45,169 bases of DNA from DATKWF01 sp035529715 (GCA_035529715.1 DATKWF010000113.1:1-45169), one strand, 5' to 3'; shown: positions 8,546 to 17,658, counted from the stretch's first letter. A program made the numbers and translations. The notes: generated from the sequence alone by a model not told the origin.

Positions 8546-9391
8546 ATGGCAGTCAAGATTGTTACCGATAGTCTATCTGATATCACCGATGACTTAGCCC
8601 AGGAACTGGGGATTACCGTAGTGCCGTTAACCGTATTTTTTGGGCACGAGTCCTTTCTTGACCGGGTTACCATTACCACGGATGAATTTTACCACAGATT
8701 GGCTCACGGTACTGTCTGGCCTAGTACCACGCAGCCCCCACCCGGCGATTTTATCAATGTTTACAACAAGCTGGCAAAGGAAACTGATGAAATTCTGGTG
8801 ATTACCCTGTCCAGCAAGATGAGCGGCACCTATCAGTCGGCAATGCAGGCCAAGAATCTGATGGAGGGGAAATGCCGCATTGAAGTAATTGACTCACTAG
8901 AGGTGGCAATGGGTCTGGGGCTGGTAGCCATTGCGGCGGCTAAAGCTGTCAAGAATGGGGCAAACCTGGACGAGGTTGCCAGTTTGGTGCGTAAGGCTAT
9001 GCCCCGGTCACATCTTCTGGCGTATTTTGACACCCTTAAATATCTGGCCAAGGGGGGGCGTATTGGCAAGGCACAGGGGATGCTGGGCGCAATGTTATCA
9101 GTAAAGCCAATACTCAATGTAAAGGATGGCGAGATGTCGCCGGTAACCAGGTTGCGGTCTAAAGCGGCGGGCATGGATTATTTATGCAATTTTGTAGCCA
9201 GCTTTTCCCATATTGAGGAGCTGGCGGTGGAGCATGCTACCACTCCTGATGTGGCAGATGAGCTGGTTGAGCGCTTCGGTTCATATTTCCCCAAAGAGCG
9301 TATTTACAGGTCAACGATCAGCCCGGTGGTGGGAACACATGCCGGGCCTGGTGCCATCGCGGTAACTGTTTTGGAGGCGGAAAAGGAGTAG
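8546..9391 (+). CDS. DegV family fatty-acid-binding protein (FakB-like) 1
   Basis: Binds a fatty acid and presents it to FakA for phosphorylation. DegV signatures are VTDSLSDITDDLA at the N-terminus, STTQPPPGDF, LSSKMSGTYQSA and LKYLAKGGRIGKA. It has 281 residues, normal. The ATG has a strong AGGAGGG Shine-Dalgarno. It sits 15 nt behind fakA, and its stop overlaps the next degV start. The two paralogues are clearly related but not identical, so they may differ in lipid preference. Confidence 0.92.
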   Translation: MAVKIVTDSLSDITDDLAQELGITVVPLTVFFGHESFLDRVTITTDEFYHRLAHGTVWPSTTQPPPGDFINVYNKLAKETDEILVITLSSKMSGTYQSAMQAKNLMEGKCRIEVIDSLEVAMGLGLVAIAAAKAVKNGANLDEVASLVRKAMPRSHLLAYFDTLKYLAKGGRIGKAQGMLGAMLSVKPILNVKDGEMSPVTRLRSKAAGMDYLCNFVASFSHIEELAVEHATTPDVADELVERFGSYFPKERIYRSTISPVVGTHAGPGAIAVTVLEAEKE

Positions 9392-10332
9392 TGCCAGTCA
9401 GGGTAGTTACTGATAGTAGCTCTGACCTTTCTCCCCAGGTGGCTCAAGAACTGGGGATTACTGTAGTACCCCTTTATTTGCATTTTGGGGATAAGGTCTA
9501 CCGTGATGGGGTTGACATAAACCACGATGAATTTTACCAGAAGTTAGTGGATAGTCCTGTTCATCCCACTACCTCTCAGCCACCGCCGCTGGATTTTGCC
9601 GAGGTCTATAACGGACTTGCCAAGGAGACTGACGAAGTAGTTTCCCTCCACCTATCCAGCAAGACAAGCGGTACCTATAGCTCGGCATTGCGGGGCAAGG
9701 AGATGATTCGGGAAGGCTGCCGAATTGAGGTGGTTGATACTCTTTCCGTATCCATGGGTCTGGGGTTGATAGCGATGGCTGCCGCCAGATTAGCCAAAGC
9801 GGGTGAGAGTTTGCAGGGGGTAATGGATGAGATAAGCCAGGCAATTTACGCCACCCGTATCATTGGGCTTTTTGATACCCTGCGCTATCTGCTTCTGGGT
9901 GGGCGTATCGGCAAGGCTAAAGCCCTGCTGGGCACTCTGCTCAATGTAAAGCCGTTGCTTACCATGCGTGATGGAGAAATTTTACCACTCGGTATGGCTC
10001 GCACTCGTGCCAGAGGCGTGGAGCGCTTAATTGATTTTGTAAAAAGCGCATTGCATGTTCAGGAACTGGCTATTATACACAGCACCACTCCTGATGAAGC
10101 CAGTTCGCTTAAGGAGCGCATAGCTGCTTTCCTGGCTGAAGACAGGATTCACATCGCCAGATTGGGGCCGGCGCTGGGAGTTCATGGTGGTCCGGGCACT
10201 CTGCTCCTGGCTTTGAGGGAAAAGGCGAGCGGCGTTATGCAGGAGGCAAGGGAAGGTGAGCATCTAAAGAAGAAGTTTTCCTTACCTTCTTTATCTATAC
10301 CTAAATTAAAATTTTCCTGTCCCGGATTATAG
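9391..10332 (+). CDS. DegV family fatty-acid-binding protein (FakB-like) 2
   Basis: Second DegV/FakB paralogue, with VTDSSSDLSPQVAQ, TTSQPPPLDF, LSSKTSGTYSSA and LRYLLLGGRIGKA. The GTG start shares one base with the stop of the first degV (TAGTG), implying coupling. At 313 residues it is about 30 longer than its neighbour: after the DegV fold ends near residue 285 there is a Lys-rich tail (EHLKKKF) and then a Pro/Ser/Leu/Lys stretch with a terminal Cys-Pro-Gly-Leu. The tail may be unstructured or membrane-associating; this is inference. Confidence 0.9.
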   Translation: MPVRVVTDSSSDLSPQVAQELGITVVPLYLHFGDKVYRDGVDINHDEFYQKLVDSPVHPTTSQPPPLDFAEVYNGLAKETDEVVSLHLSSKTSGTYSSALRGKEMIREGCRIEVVDTLSVSMGLGLIAMAAARLAKAGESLQGVMDEISQAIYATRIIGLFDTLRYLLLGGRIGKAKALLGTLLNVKPLLTMRDGEILPLGMARTRARGVERLIDFVKSALHVQELAIIHSTTPDEASSLKERIAAFLAEDRIHIARLGPALGVHGGPGTLLLALREKASGVMQEAREGEHLKKKFSLPSLSIPKLKFSCPGL

Positions 10333-10356
10333 TTACCCGACTGTGGAAGATAGACA

Positions 10357-12816
10357 TTGTCAATGAATGATGAATCGCTGCGTAAAATTCTTGAGCTTGA
10401 GCAGAAAAAGGGTTACGTGGATTCAGCGGTATTTGGTGGCCTTGATAAATTCCTCCGCAACCGGTCCGGTCAGACTCTGGAGTCAATAACTAATCCCCGT
10501 CTTTTAGGCCGTTTTCGTCGTCTGGTTAGCTGCAACTATGCCTCTTTGACCAAGCCGCAGCGCAAGGAATGGGTGAATGATGTGCTTGAGCTTCTGGCTG
10601 AGGCGGAACCCGGCGGGAAAAGGGGGAGTAAACTGCCGGCAAGTGGAAAAGTCCCTTTGACCAAAGCCAGGGCACCGGCGGCAAGCCGGTCATCTCCGCC
10701 GCCGGGAGGGTATAGTATTGATTCACCGATTACCATTACCAAGGGGATTAGCACCAGCCTGACTGCCAAGTTTGGCAAGCTGGGTGTGAAGACAATTCGA
10801 GACCTGCTCTATTTCTTCCCCCACCGCCATCTTGACTACAGTCAGAAGAAGTTTATCTCGCAGCTCAGCGAAGGGGAAGAGCAGACGATAGTAGCCAATG
10901 TGTGGCAGGCCCAGGAGACATTCCTGGGTGGCAGGCGGGGCACCGAAGCTATTGTGGGGGATGAGACGGGCAATGTCAGGGTGGTGTGGTTTAACCAGCC
11001 CTATCTGGCAAAGAAACTGCCAACCAACACCAGGATAGTTATCAGCGGGCGGGTAAGTCTGTTCAAGGGACGACATGTGTTTGAGTCCCCGGAGTGGGAG
11101 TTCGTGGAGGAGAAAGACCTGATTCATACCGGCCGTCTGGTCCCGGTCTATCCGCTTACTCAGGGATTGCGTCCCCGCCAGGTACGAAAGCTGATGAAAG
11201 GGGTTATTGACCAGTGGGCATGGCAGGTGGAGGACTTTCTGCCGGGGGAGCTGAGGGAAAGGCGTAACCTTCTGGCACTGCCGGAGGCGATAGGTCAGGC
11301 TCATTACCCGGAGGATGCGGCAACGAAGGACAGGGCAAGGGTCCGCCTGGCTTTTGACGAGCTCTTTCTTCTACAGCTGGGTGTGATGAGTCGGAAGCAT
11401 GACTGGCAGGAGAGTCAGCCGGATAGTGTATTCAATATCGATAAGTCACTACTGGAAGCTTTTCTGAAGTCTTTACCTTTTGAGTTGACCGGAGCGCAGA
11501 AAAAGGCGCTCAAGGAGATACTGGCGGATTTGCAGAAACCGCAGCCGATGAGTCGTTTGCTGCAGGGTGAGGTGGGCAGTGGAAAAACAGTGGTAGCTGC
11601 TGCCGCTTTGCTGATGGCGATAGCTAACGGCTATCAGGCAGCCTTTATGGCACCTACCGAGATTCTGGCCGAGCAGCATTTCTATACCATAAGTGAGCTT
11701 CTATCCCGGGCAGGTGAGCCGGCGGAGAAGGATGCCTACCTGCGAAGTTACTCCGGGCTTTTACCCCGTCCTATCACTGTGGCGCTGCTTATCGGTGATA
11801 TAAATCAAGCCAGGAAACAGGAACTCCAGCAACATATCCAGGCCGGTGATGTAGATATCGTTATCGGCACTCACGCTCTTATTCAGAAGGGGATGGAGTT
11901 CCATCATCTGGGTCTGGCGGTGGTGGATGAGCAGCACCGGTTTGGGGTTACACAGCGCTCGGCACTGCGGCAGAAGGGGTTCAAGCCCCATATGCTGGTG
12001 ATGACGGCAACGCCTATCCCCCGGACCCTGGCTCTCACCATGTATGGCGACCTTGACCTGGCGGTTATAAATGAGCTTCCACCGGGCAGGCAGGTGGTGA
12101 AAACTAAATGGCTGGAGCCACGGCAGCGTGACAGCGCCTATGCCTTTTTGCGCCGTCAGGTGGCTGGCGGACGTCAGGCTTTTATCGTCTGTCCTCTTAT
12201 TGAAGAATCGGAGGCTATCCAGGCTCAAGCAGCCGTGGCTGAACACCAGCGCCTGTCTAAAGAAGTCTTCCCCGACTTGAAGCTGGGCCTGCTTCATGGA
12301 CGCCTGTCATCGGTGGAGAAAGATGAGGTAATGCACCGGTTCCGCTCCGGTGAACTGAATATACTGGTTTCAACGCCGGTGGTGGAGGTTGGTATTGATG
12401 TCCCCAACGCCGCGGTAATGCTGGTGGAAAGTGCTGACCGTTTTGGGCTCTCCCAGTTGCACCAGTTCCGAGGTCGGGTCGGGAGGGGGCAGGAGCAGAG
12501 CTACTGCATGTTGCTTGCCGATAATCCTTCCGAGGTAGCCATGGAGAGGCTTGGCATAATAGAAAAAAATCAGGACGGGTTTGCCCTGGCTGAGGAGGAC
12601 CTGAGGTTGCGGGGGCCGGGAGAATTCTTTGGCACGCGGCAGAGCGGACTGCCTGACCTGCGTATGGCTAAACTTTCCGATGTGCCGCTGTTGGAGATGG
12701 CCCGCAGTGAAGCAATAAAGCTCTTTGAAGTAGACCCGGGTCTGGGGAGACCGGAGAATCGCCCTCTAGCTCAGGAGCTGGGGCGGGTCTGGCCGGAAGC
12801 CGGCGAGTGGAGCTAG
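10357..12816 (+). CDS. recG: ATP-dependent DNA helicase RecG
   Basis: Branch-migration helicase that remodels stalled replication forks and Holliday junctions. Order of parts: about 110 N-terminal residues of low similarity, the wedge/OB domain (PHRHLDYS and DETGNVRVVWFN, roughly 150-260), Walker A GEVGSGKT near residue 404, DEQH box VVDEQHRFG near 524, MTATPIPRTLA, GIDVPNA and QFRGRVGRG near 702. Length is 819 residues, at the long end for RecG because of the N-terminal extension. Start choice is between TTG 10357 (7 nt after GGAAG) and the in-frame ATG 10363; TTG has the better spacing. It lies 24 nt after degV2. Confidence 0.95.
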   Translation: MSMNDESLRKILELEQKKGYVDSAVFGGLDKFLRNRSGQTLESITNPRLLGRFRRLVSCNYASLTKPQRKEWVNDVLELLAEAEPGGKRGSKLPASGKVPLTKARAPAASRSSPPPGGYSIDSPITITKGISTSLTAKFGKLGVKTIRDLLYFFPHRHLDYSQKKFISQLSEGEEQTIVANVWQAQETFLGGRRGTEAIVGDETGNVRVVWFNQPYLAKKLPTNTRIVISGRVSLFKGRHVFESPEWEFVEEKDLIHTGRLVPVYPLTQGLRPRQVRKLMKGVIDQWAWQVEDFLPGELRERRNLLALPEAIGQAHYPEDAATKDRARVRLAFDELFLLQLGVMSRKHDWQESQPDSVFNIDKSLLEAFLKSLPFELTGAQKKALKEILADLQKPQPMSRLLQGEVGSGKTVVAAAALLMAIANGYQAAFMAPTEILAEQHFYTISELLSRAGEPAEKDAYLRSYSGLLPRPITVALLIGDINQARKQELQQHIQAGDVDIVIGTHALIQKGMEFHHLGLAVVDEQHRFGVTQRSALRQKGFKPHMLVMTATPIPRTLALTMYGDLDLAVINELPPGRQVVKTKWLEPRQRDSAYAFLRRQVAGGRQAFIVCPLIEESEAIQAQAAVAEHQRLSKEVFPDLKLGLLHGRLSSVEKDEVMHRFRSGELNILVSTPVVEVGIDVPNAAVMLVESADRFGLSQLHQFRGRVGRGQEQSYCMLLADNPSEVAMERLGIIEKNQDGFALAEEDLRLRGPGEFFGTRQSGLPDLRMAKLSDVPLLEMARSEAIKLFEVDPGLGRPENRPLAQELGRVWPEAGEWS

Positions 12817-12837
12817 CTAAGAAACAGACAGCTTACC

Positions 12838-12866
12838 TTTACAGTCTTCTTTTTTTGGGCTAAAAT
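12838..12866 (+). promoter_or_regulatory. Promoter of tRNA-Gly
   Basis: TTTACA (12838-12843), 17-nt spacer, TAAAAT (12861-12866). The predicted start is about 8 nt upstream of the tRNA 5' end. It lies just downstream of the recG stop. Confidence 0.65.
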
Positions 12867-12880
12867 TAAGTACGACTTGA

Positions 12881-12955
12881 GCGGGAGTAGCTCAGTGGTA
12901 GAGCATCTGCTTCCCAAGCAGAGGGTCGCGAGTTCGAGCCTCGTCTCCCGCTCCA
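12881..12955 (+). tRNA. tRNA-Gly (anticodon CCC)
   Basis: The cloverleaf is readable by eye: acceptor GCGGGAG pairs with CTCCCGC, the D arm contains AGCTCAGTGGTAGAGC, the anticodon stem TCTGC/GCAGA encloses TTCCCAA with CCC at 12913-12915, and the T arm contains GTTCGAGCC. Discriminator T and an encoded CCA (12953-12955) complete it. It has its own promoter and terminator. Confidence 0.97.
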
Positions 12956-12969
12956 TTTTATGAAGCTAA

Positions 12970-13005
12970 AAAAGCCCTTATGCAGTAATTAACATAAGGG
13001 CTTTT
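12970..13005 (+). terminator. Rho-independent terminator of tRNA-Gly
   Basis: A perfect 13-bp stem (AAAAGCCCTTATG and CATAAGGGCTTTT) with a 10-nt loop ends in a short T run. It starts 15 nt after the tRNA CCA. The A-rich 5' arm means it could also work for the convergent minus-strand gene. Confidence 0.9.
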
Positions 13006-13100
13006 CGATTAAATGGCACTAATCAGATTTGGTGGTACCCTTAAAGTTCTCGGAGGGTGTGAAATTAATTAAGCATCATAAAGCCAAGGATCAAAAGGGG

Positions 13101-14159
13101 TTAGATGTTATCTGTCTCTTTGAGTAATTGGGGATCTCTGTACATTCCTAGGGTATCATAAGGAGAAGGATAATGTCTTTTTGCTTTCTTCAATATTTTA
13201 ACGAAAGACAGATTCAAATCCCTACGAGTTACGGGAGGAAGTGCGTGTATTAATAAATCCTTCTTGCTAGAGGCCTGTTTTAGAGCTTGATATTCACGTA
13301 TAACAATCCTGTCTTTCCTCATATATGCTTGTGAATCTTTAGCCAAAGCTTTTATATAGTCCTCAGTGATACTATGGTCAAAGTATAAGACTTGGTCTGC
13401 GTTTATGAATTGAAATATGTTTATCTCATCAATATCTTTAGGATTAGATATATTTATTACAGAATCTCTTCTATTACCTACACGGTAAACATTATCATCG
13501 TAGAACATTAAACAGACATCTGGGCTTATGCTGAGCAGTATTTGCAGTCCTTTGCAAGCAAAGCCAACATGCGACCGAGTATATTCCTTTGAATAATACT
13601 GGTTGTGCTTTATCACAGGATTATCCGAAGTAATAAACTTACGATCAATATTGCTAAAAAGAAGCCTACAATTCAGGTCTAATGAGATAATACAGCATTG
13701 TTTCAATGAGCTTAGTGCAATAATGGGAGCCTCTTTAGTCTCGACCTTAAAAGCATCGAGATATTTTATTATATAGGGATCTCCTTTAGATACGGTCTCA
13801 ATCACCTTGTTAGACATTTCGTTCATCGTATCGGCTACGTATCTAGTTCTTTGTGAAAGTGATATTAAAAACAGAAGTAAATATCTATAATCATCAGTTT
13901 GTTTTTTCGGAATTGTCCCTCGCTTGAGTATTTGAGATATGATGCCAGCTACGCTGCCCTCAAGATCTGCTAAATCGTTTTCTAAAGTAAGATCTTTACC
14001 ATAAAAATAGTCGCAATAAGATTGGTTTTTCAGATTACCGCATGGGATATATTTCATTGGATCTGTTACGAATATTCCAATGGTTTTATTATCGTTTTGA
14101 ATAGAGAAATTTCTTAGATAAAAACGCGGAATAAAATGCTGCTTTTTCTTCTCAGTCAT
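13101..14159 (-). CDS. DUF4238 family protein, AT-rich
   Basis: Function unknown. The N-terminus KKKQHFIPRFYLRNF and the later FITSDNPV match the two recognisable motifs of the DUF4238 family (QHxxPxxYLxxF and TSDNPV), whose role is not established. With the ATG at 14159 the protein has 352 residues. The frame is open 66 nt further upstream, but the QH motif normally lies at the very start, so the shorter form is preferred. A TATAAT box (14172-14177, minus strand) lies 12 nt upstream, giving a very short leader and only a weak AAGG. The gene is far richer in A/T and in codons such as ATA, AGA and TTA than its neighbours, and it lies immediately downstream of tRNA-Gly, consistent with horizontal gain. 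Confidence 0.8.
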   Translation of the reverse strand: MTEKKKQHFIPRFYLRNFSIQNDNKTIGIFVTDPMKYIPCGNLKNQSYCDYFYGKDLTLENDLADLEGSVAGIISQILKRGTIPKKQTDDYRYLLLFLISLSQRTRYVADTMNEMSNKVIETVSKGDPYIIKYLDAFKVETKEAPIIALSSLKQCCIISLDLNCRLLFSNIDRKFITSDNPVIKHNQYYSKEYTRSHVGFACKGLQILLSISPDVCLMFYDDNVYRVGNRRDSVINISNPKDIDEINIFQFINADQVLYFDHSITEDYIKALAKDSQAYMRKDRIVIREYQALKQASSKKDLLIHALPPVTRRDLNLSFVKILKKAKRHYPSPYDTLGMYRDPQLLKETDNI

Positions 14160-14248
14160 AAGCCTTAAACCATTATAATACCGCAGCGATATATTACACC
14201 TAGAGGGACTATGAATCAACCACAATTGAACTGCACCGGAATGCGGAA

Positions 14249-14851
14249 TCAGTCGGTAAAAACGTAGCCTCCTTTTTTAAGGTAGGAGTAAGAGGCAATC
14301 AGGGTAAAGATAATCGCCAGGTACATAAGGGCACCAAGCAGCAGACTTGAACCTATACCAAGAATGCCCACAGCCAGCGTTGACATCTGAACGGAGTATG
14401 TGACCCTGGCTATCTGGGTGGGAGATGGAAATTCCATCGCGCGATTGCGCTGCTTCCACATAAAAGTAAATACCCCCGCCAGCACGGTGATATCTGCAGC
14501 TATCACAATCACCGCATAAGGGTAGGGATTGAAAGGCATAAGGCCAGCCGTCCGTTGCCAGAGACCCCCGGCTATGGATAGAATCAAGGTGGGAGTCATT
14601 AGCACCCGGTCAGCGACCAGGTCAAAAAGTGCTCCGGCCAGAGTTGATTGCCCCAATCTGCGAGCCAGGAGGCCATCCAGTCCGTCAGTAGCCCAGGCGA
14701 CAACGAGCAAAATGCCAGCCCAGGTAATTCCGGTTACGTCTGCCTGAATCAGGAGCATGGCGATAATTACAGCCAGGACGACACGTGCCGAGGTGATAGC
14801 ATTGGGAACGTTAAAGCGCCATGACAGTGCCTGCTCTATCGAATCACTCAT
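14249..14851 (-). CDS. CDP-alcohol phosphatidyltransferase family protein
   Basis: Integral membrane enzyme that transfers a phosphatidyl group from CDP-diacylglycerol to an alcohol (glycerol 3-phosphate, inositol phosphate or similar). The full signature is present around residues 55-82: Asp-Gly-x2-Asp-Gly-x2-Ala-Arg, eight residues, Gly-x3-Asp-x3-Asp (TDGLDGLLARRLG followed by GALFDLVAD). About six hydrophobic segments are visible over 200 residues. The acceptor alcohol cannot be told from sequence; PgsA-like phosphatidylglycerophosphate synthase is one possibility. ATG start at 14851 with CAGGA upstream. Confidence 0.88.
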   Translation of the reverse strand: MSDSIEQALSWRFNVPNAITSARVVLAVIIAMLLIQADVTGITWAGILLVVAWATDGLDGLLARRLGQSTLAGALFDLVADRVLMTPTLILSIAGGLWQRTAGLMPFNPYPYAVIVIAADITVLAGVFTFMWKQRNRAMEFPSPTQIARVTYSVQMSTLAVGILGIGSSLLLGALMYLAIIFTLIASYSYLKKGGYVFTD

Positions 14852-14903
14852 AGGCTACAATCCTGCAGGGAGGGGATACTTCTCCGCGCTGTTTTTATAG
14901 AGC

Positions 14904-14933
14904 AGAATAGCACGATATAGAGATGCCTGTCAA
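14904..14933 (-). promoter_or_regulatory. Promoter of the CDP-alcohol phosphatidyltransferase gene
   Basis: Minus-strand TTGACA (14928-14933) is a perfect -35, followed by an 18-nt spacer and TATTCT (14904-14909). The predicted start is about 45 nt upstream of the ATG. The rest of the 14852-15130 gap is A/T-rich and holds nothing else recognisable apart from an isolated TATAAT at 15042-15047 on the plus strand. Confidence 0.6.
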
Positions 14934-15130
14934 AAGAGAGCCGTTCGCAGTTGTAAATTACGAGCCTATTGGCGAGATGAGAGCGGCTAAATAATTATAA
15001 AGTTTTATTTAAAAATGTTAGTCTACGGCTTTACCTGGTGCTATAATATGCAGGATAGCGGTACAGGTTCAAAAGTAGATAATCCCGATACTTATAATTA
15101 AGTGGTCGTGGATTTTATAGAGGAGTTGTC

Positions 15131-16321
15131 ATTAAGAAACCCGGCTTTCGCTCATCTATTTCTGGGTTGCTGGTACTTTTTGTGCTTGCCCATTTTGTAC
15201 ATCACCTGCTAGCAGCACTGCTGACCCCGCTTTTGCCATTCATCCGTGACGAGTTTGCTCTTGACTATACTCAGGTGGGGTTGCTGGTATCAGCATTTAC
15301 TGTGGCATATGGTCTCAGTCAGCTGCCGGCGGGGTGGCTGGCTGACCGAATTGGCACCCGCACGGTAATAAATATCGGCATCACCGGAGTGGCATTAGCT
15401 GGACTGTTGGTCGGTCTTTCGACAACCTATGTTATGCTGGCTGTTTTCCTGGTACTGCTGGGAGTAACGGGTGGTGGCTATCACCCGTCTTCCTCCCCGC
15501 TTGTCTCGGCAACAGTTAAGCCGAAGAACCGGGGGCGGGCGCTGGGACTCCACCAGACCGGCGGTGCTGCCAGCTTTTTCTTGACACCACTGATTGCGGT
15601 AGGTATTGCTACTGTTCTGGGCTGGCGTGGTTCATTCATCTTGGTCTCTATTCCTACTTTTATGTTTGGAATAGTGTTTTACGTGTTGCTGAGGAGGTGG
15701 GGATATAAACAAAAGACCGAAGCAGAGATGCACGCTGAGCCTCAATCAAAAGTAACTTCCACGGGTAGTTTGCGCCGGCTGGTAGCGCTTATGATTCTGA
15801 GTACCTTCAACTTTGCGCTGATTTTTTCCGCAATATCTTTCGTCCCGCTGTTTGTCGTTGACTACTTGAAGGGTAGCGAGGAAGCTGGAGCTGCCATGTT
15901 AGCTCTCATCTATTCTGGCGGAATCTGGGCAGGACCTCTGGGCGGTTACCTTTCCGACCGTCTGGGAAGAGTACCGGTACTGGTGGTGACTTGTCTCATC
16001 TCCGGGCCGGTCGTTTATCTGCTGAGCCTGGCACCATTCGGCTGGAGTCTTTCGGTAGTATTGATTGTCACCGGCATGGTTATGCATATCCCGATGCCAG
16101 TGTCAGAGGCTTACATTGTTGGTCATATCCCGGAGCGCCGCCGCTCAACGGTACTTGGTATCTATTTCTTTCTCGCCAGAGGTGGCCCCGGCATTATTAC
16201 GCCGGTAATAGGTTATATCATTGACCGTTATAGCTTTTATGCCGGTTTTACTGTTGTGGGCGTGGCACTGGTGGTGCTGACTCTTGGCTGTGCCACTTTG
16301 TTATGGAAAAGCCGGGACTGA
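15131..16321 (+). CDS. Major facilitator superfamily transporter (probable ATT start)
   Basis: Secondary transporter of unknown substrate with about 12 hydrophobic segments. The MFS loop motif GWLADRIGTRTV follows the second segment, and a related GYLSDRLGR lies in the second half, as expected for two six-helix halves. Start choice is unusual. The only standard start near the N-terminus, TTG 15167, falls inside the first membrane segment with no ribosome site. AGAGGAG (15119-15125) lies 5 nt before an in-frame ATT at 15131, which gives a normal basic N-terminus (KKPGFRSS) before helix 1. An in-frame stop at 15095 excludes anything further upstream. With ATT the protein has 396 residues. Confidence 0.85.
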   Translation: MKKPGFRSSISGLLVLFVLAHFVHHLLAALLTPLLPFIRDEFALDYTQVGLLVSAFTVAYGLSQLPAGWLADRIGTRTVINIGITGVALAGLLVGLSTTYVMLAVFLVLLGVTGGGYHPSSSPLVSATVKPKNRGRALGLHQTGGAASFFLTPLIAVGIATVLGWRGSFILVSIPTFMFGIVFYVLLRRWGYKQKTEAEMHAEPQSKVTSTGSLRRLVALMILSTFNFALIFSAISFVPLFVVDYLKGSEEAGAAMLALIYSGGIWAGPLGGYLSDRLGRVPVLVVTCLISGPVVYLLSLAPFGWSLSVVLIVTGMVMHIPMPVSEAYIVGHIPERRRSTVLGIYFFLARGGPGIITPVIGYIIDRYSFYAGFTVVGVALVVLTLGCATLLWKSRD

Positions 16322-16468
16322 GCGCTTCTTAAATCTCCGTTATTCCTTCTTTATCCCAAAGTAACTATGTTTCCCATAGGTTGTTGTCAAACTAGAAATG
16401 CTGGGTCGCATTGGGCTATAATTAGTCATTGCGGTGATTCAAAATCAGCCCTGGCAGGGAGAGGTATT

Positions 16469-17641
16469 TTGGACGCAGAGAAACTGAAAGCCTCAGTTAT
16501 AAATGATATAGACACCCGCCGTAATCAGCTTAATGATTTGAGCCTGAAGATACACTCAAACCCTGAGCTGTCTTTGCAGGAGTTCAAGGCAGCGGCCTGG
16601 TTGGCGGAGTGTCTGAAGGAAAACGGCTTCGCTATAGAGTCGGGTATTTGTGAACTGCCGACTGCTTTCAGGGCGAGTTATGGAAAGGGGAAGCCGGTTA
16701 TTGCTATTCTGGCGGAGTATGATGCCTTGCCTAAACTTGGGCATGCCTGTGGTCATAACTTGATTGCCGCCAGCGCAGTAGCTGCCGGGGTAGCTTCCAA
16801 GCTGGCTGTTGACCGTTTCGGAGGAAGCGTTCTGGTTATGGGAACGCCGGGAGAGGAGAAGCAGGGGGGTAAGGCAATGATGGTTAACCGGGGTGCCTTT
16901 GAGGGTGTGGATGTGGCAATGATGGTGCACCCGGGGGTGGTAAACACAGCTACTACCCAACTCCTGGCTTTGCACACCCTGCGGGTTGAATTCTTTGGTA
17001 AAGCGGCTCATGCTGCTTCCCGACCGGAAGAGGGCATCAATGCCCTGGAAGCAATGCTGCAGTCGTTTACTGCCATTAACTCGCTTCGGCAGCATATTAA
17101 GGATAAAGCCCGCATTCACGGCATTATCACTGATGGTGGTGAAGCGGCTAATATTGTCCCTGCCCACAGTGCCGGGGACTTCATAGTGCGTGCCGAGGAT
17201 GACCAATATCTTGATGAACTGAAGCAGAGGGTTATAAACTGTTTTACCGGCGCCGCGGCTGCCAGCGGTGCCAGGCTGGAATATAAGTGGGGCGAGGTAC
17301 GTTATGCCTCGTTACGTAGTAATTTAACCCTGGCCCGGCTGTTCAGGCGGAACATGCAGTCGCTGGGTCGTAAAATGCATCTCAATGACCCTGAGCGTAG
17401 TTCTATAAGCAGTGACATGGGTAATGTAAGTAAGGTGGTGCCCGGCATTCATCCCCTGGTAGCTATAGCCCCGGCTGAGGTGCTGGGTCATTCTCCTGAG
17501 TTTGCCTCGGCTTCTGCTTCAGAAGACGGACTCCGTGGGCTTCTTGATGCAGGTAAAGCAATGGCGATGACGGTGGTTGACCTGCTGGCTAATCCTGAAA
17601 TGGTTGCCATGGCTAAAGAGGAATTTGATAAAGGGAAATAA
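16469..17641 (+). CDS. M20 family metallo-amidohydrolase/peptidase
   Basis: Zinc- or manganese-dependent hydrolase of amide bonds, related to the M20D/AbgB-type amidohydrolases. Metal-site motifs are GHACGHNL (Cys and His), TPGEEKQGGK (catalytic and metal Glu) and MVHPG. HAASRPEEGINAL belongs to the dimerisation/lid domain. The frame is open from 16367, but TTG 16469 is favoured: it has GGGAG 7 nt upstream, lies about 40 nt after a TATAAT at 16417-16422, and gives 390 residues, the usual family length. Substrate is unknown (N-acyl amino acids or aminobenzoyl-glutamate-like compounds are possibilities). The activase gene follows 17 nt later. Confidence 0.88.
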   Translation: MDAEKLKASVINDIDTRRNQLNDLSLKIHSNPELSLQEFKAAAWLAECLKENGFAIESGICELPTAFRASYGKGKPVIAILAEYDALPKLGHACGHNLIAASAVAAGVASKLAVDRFGGSVLVMGTPGEEKQGGKAMMVNRGAFEGVDVAMMVHPGVVNTATTQLLALHTLRVEFFGKAAHAASRPEEGINALEAMLQSFTAINSLRQHIKDKARIHGIITDGGEAANIVPAHSAGDFIVRAEDDQYLDELKQRVINCFTGAAAASGARLEYKWGEVRYASLRSNLTLARLFRRNMQSLGRKMHLNDPERSSISSDMGNVSKVVPGIHPLVAIAPAEVLGHSPEFASASASEDGLRGLLDAGKAMAMTVVDLLANPEMVAMAKEEFDKGK

Positions 17642-17658
17642 CAACCCAAGGAGGGTTG

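Noticed and set aside
12881..14248. Possible integrative element using tRNA-Gly as attachment site
   Set aside because: No copy of the tRNA 3' end was found at the far side of the AT-rich gene and no integrase is present; only the weaker claim of foreign origin is kept.
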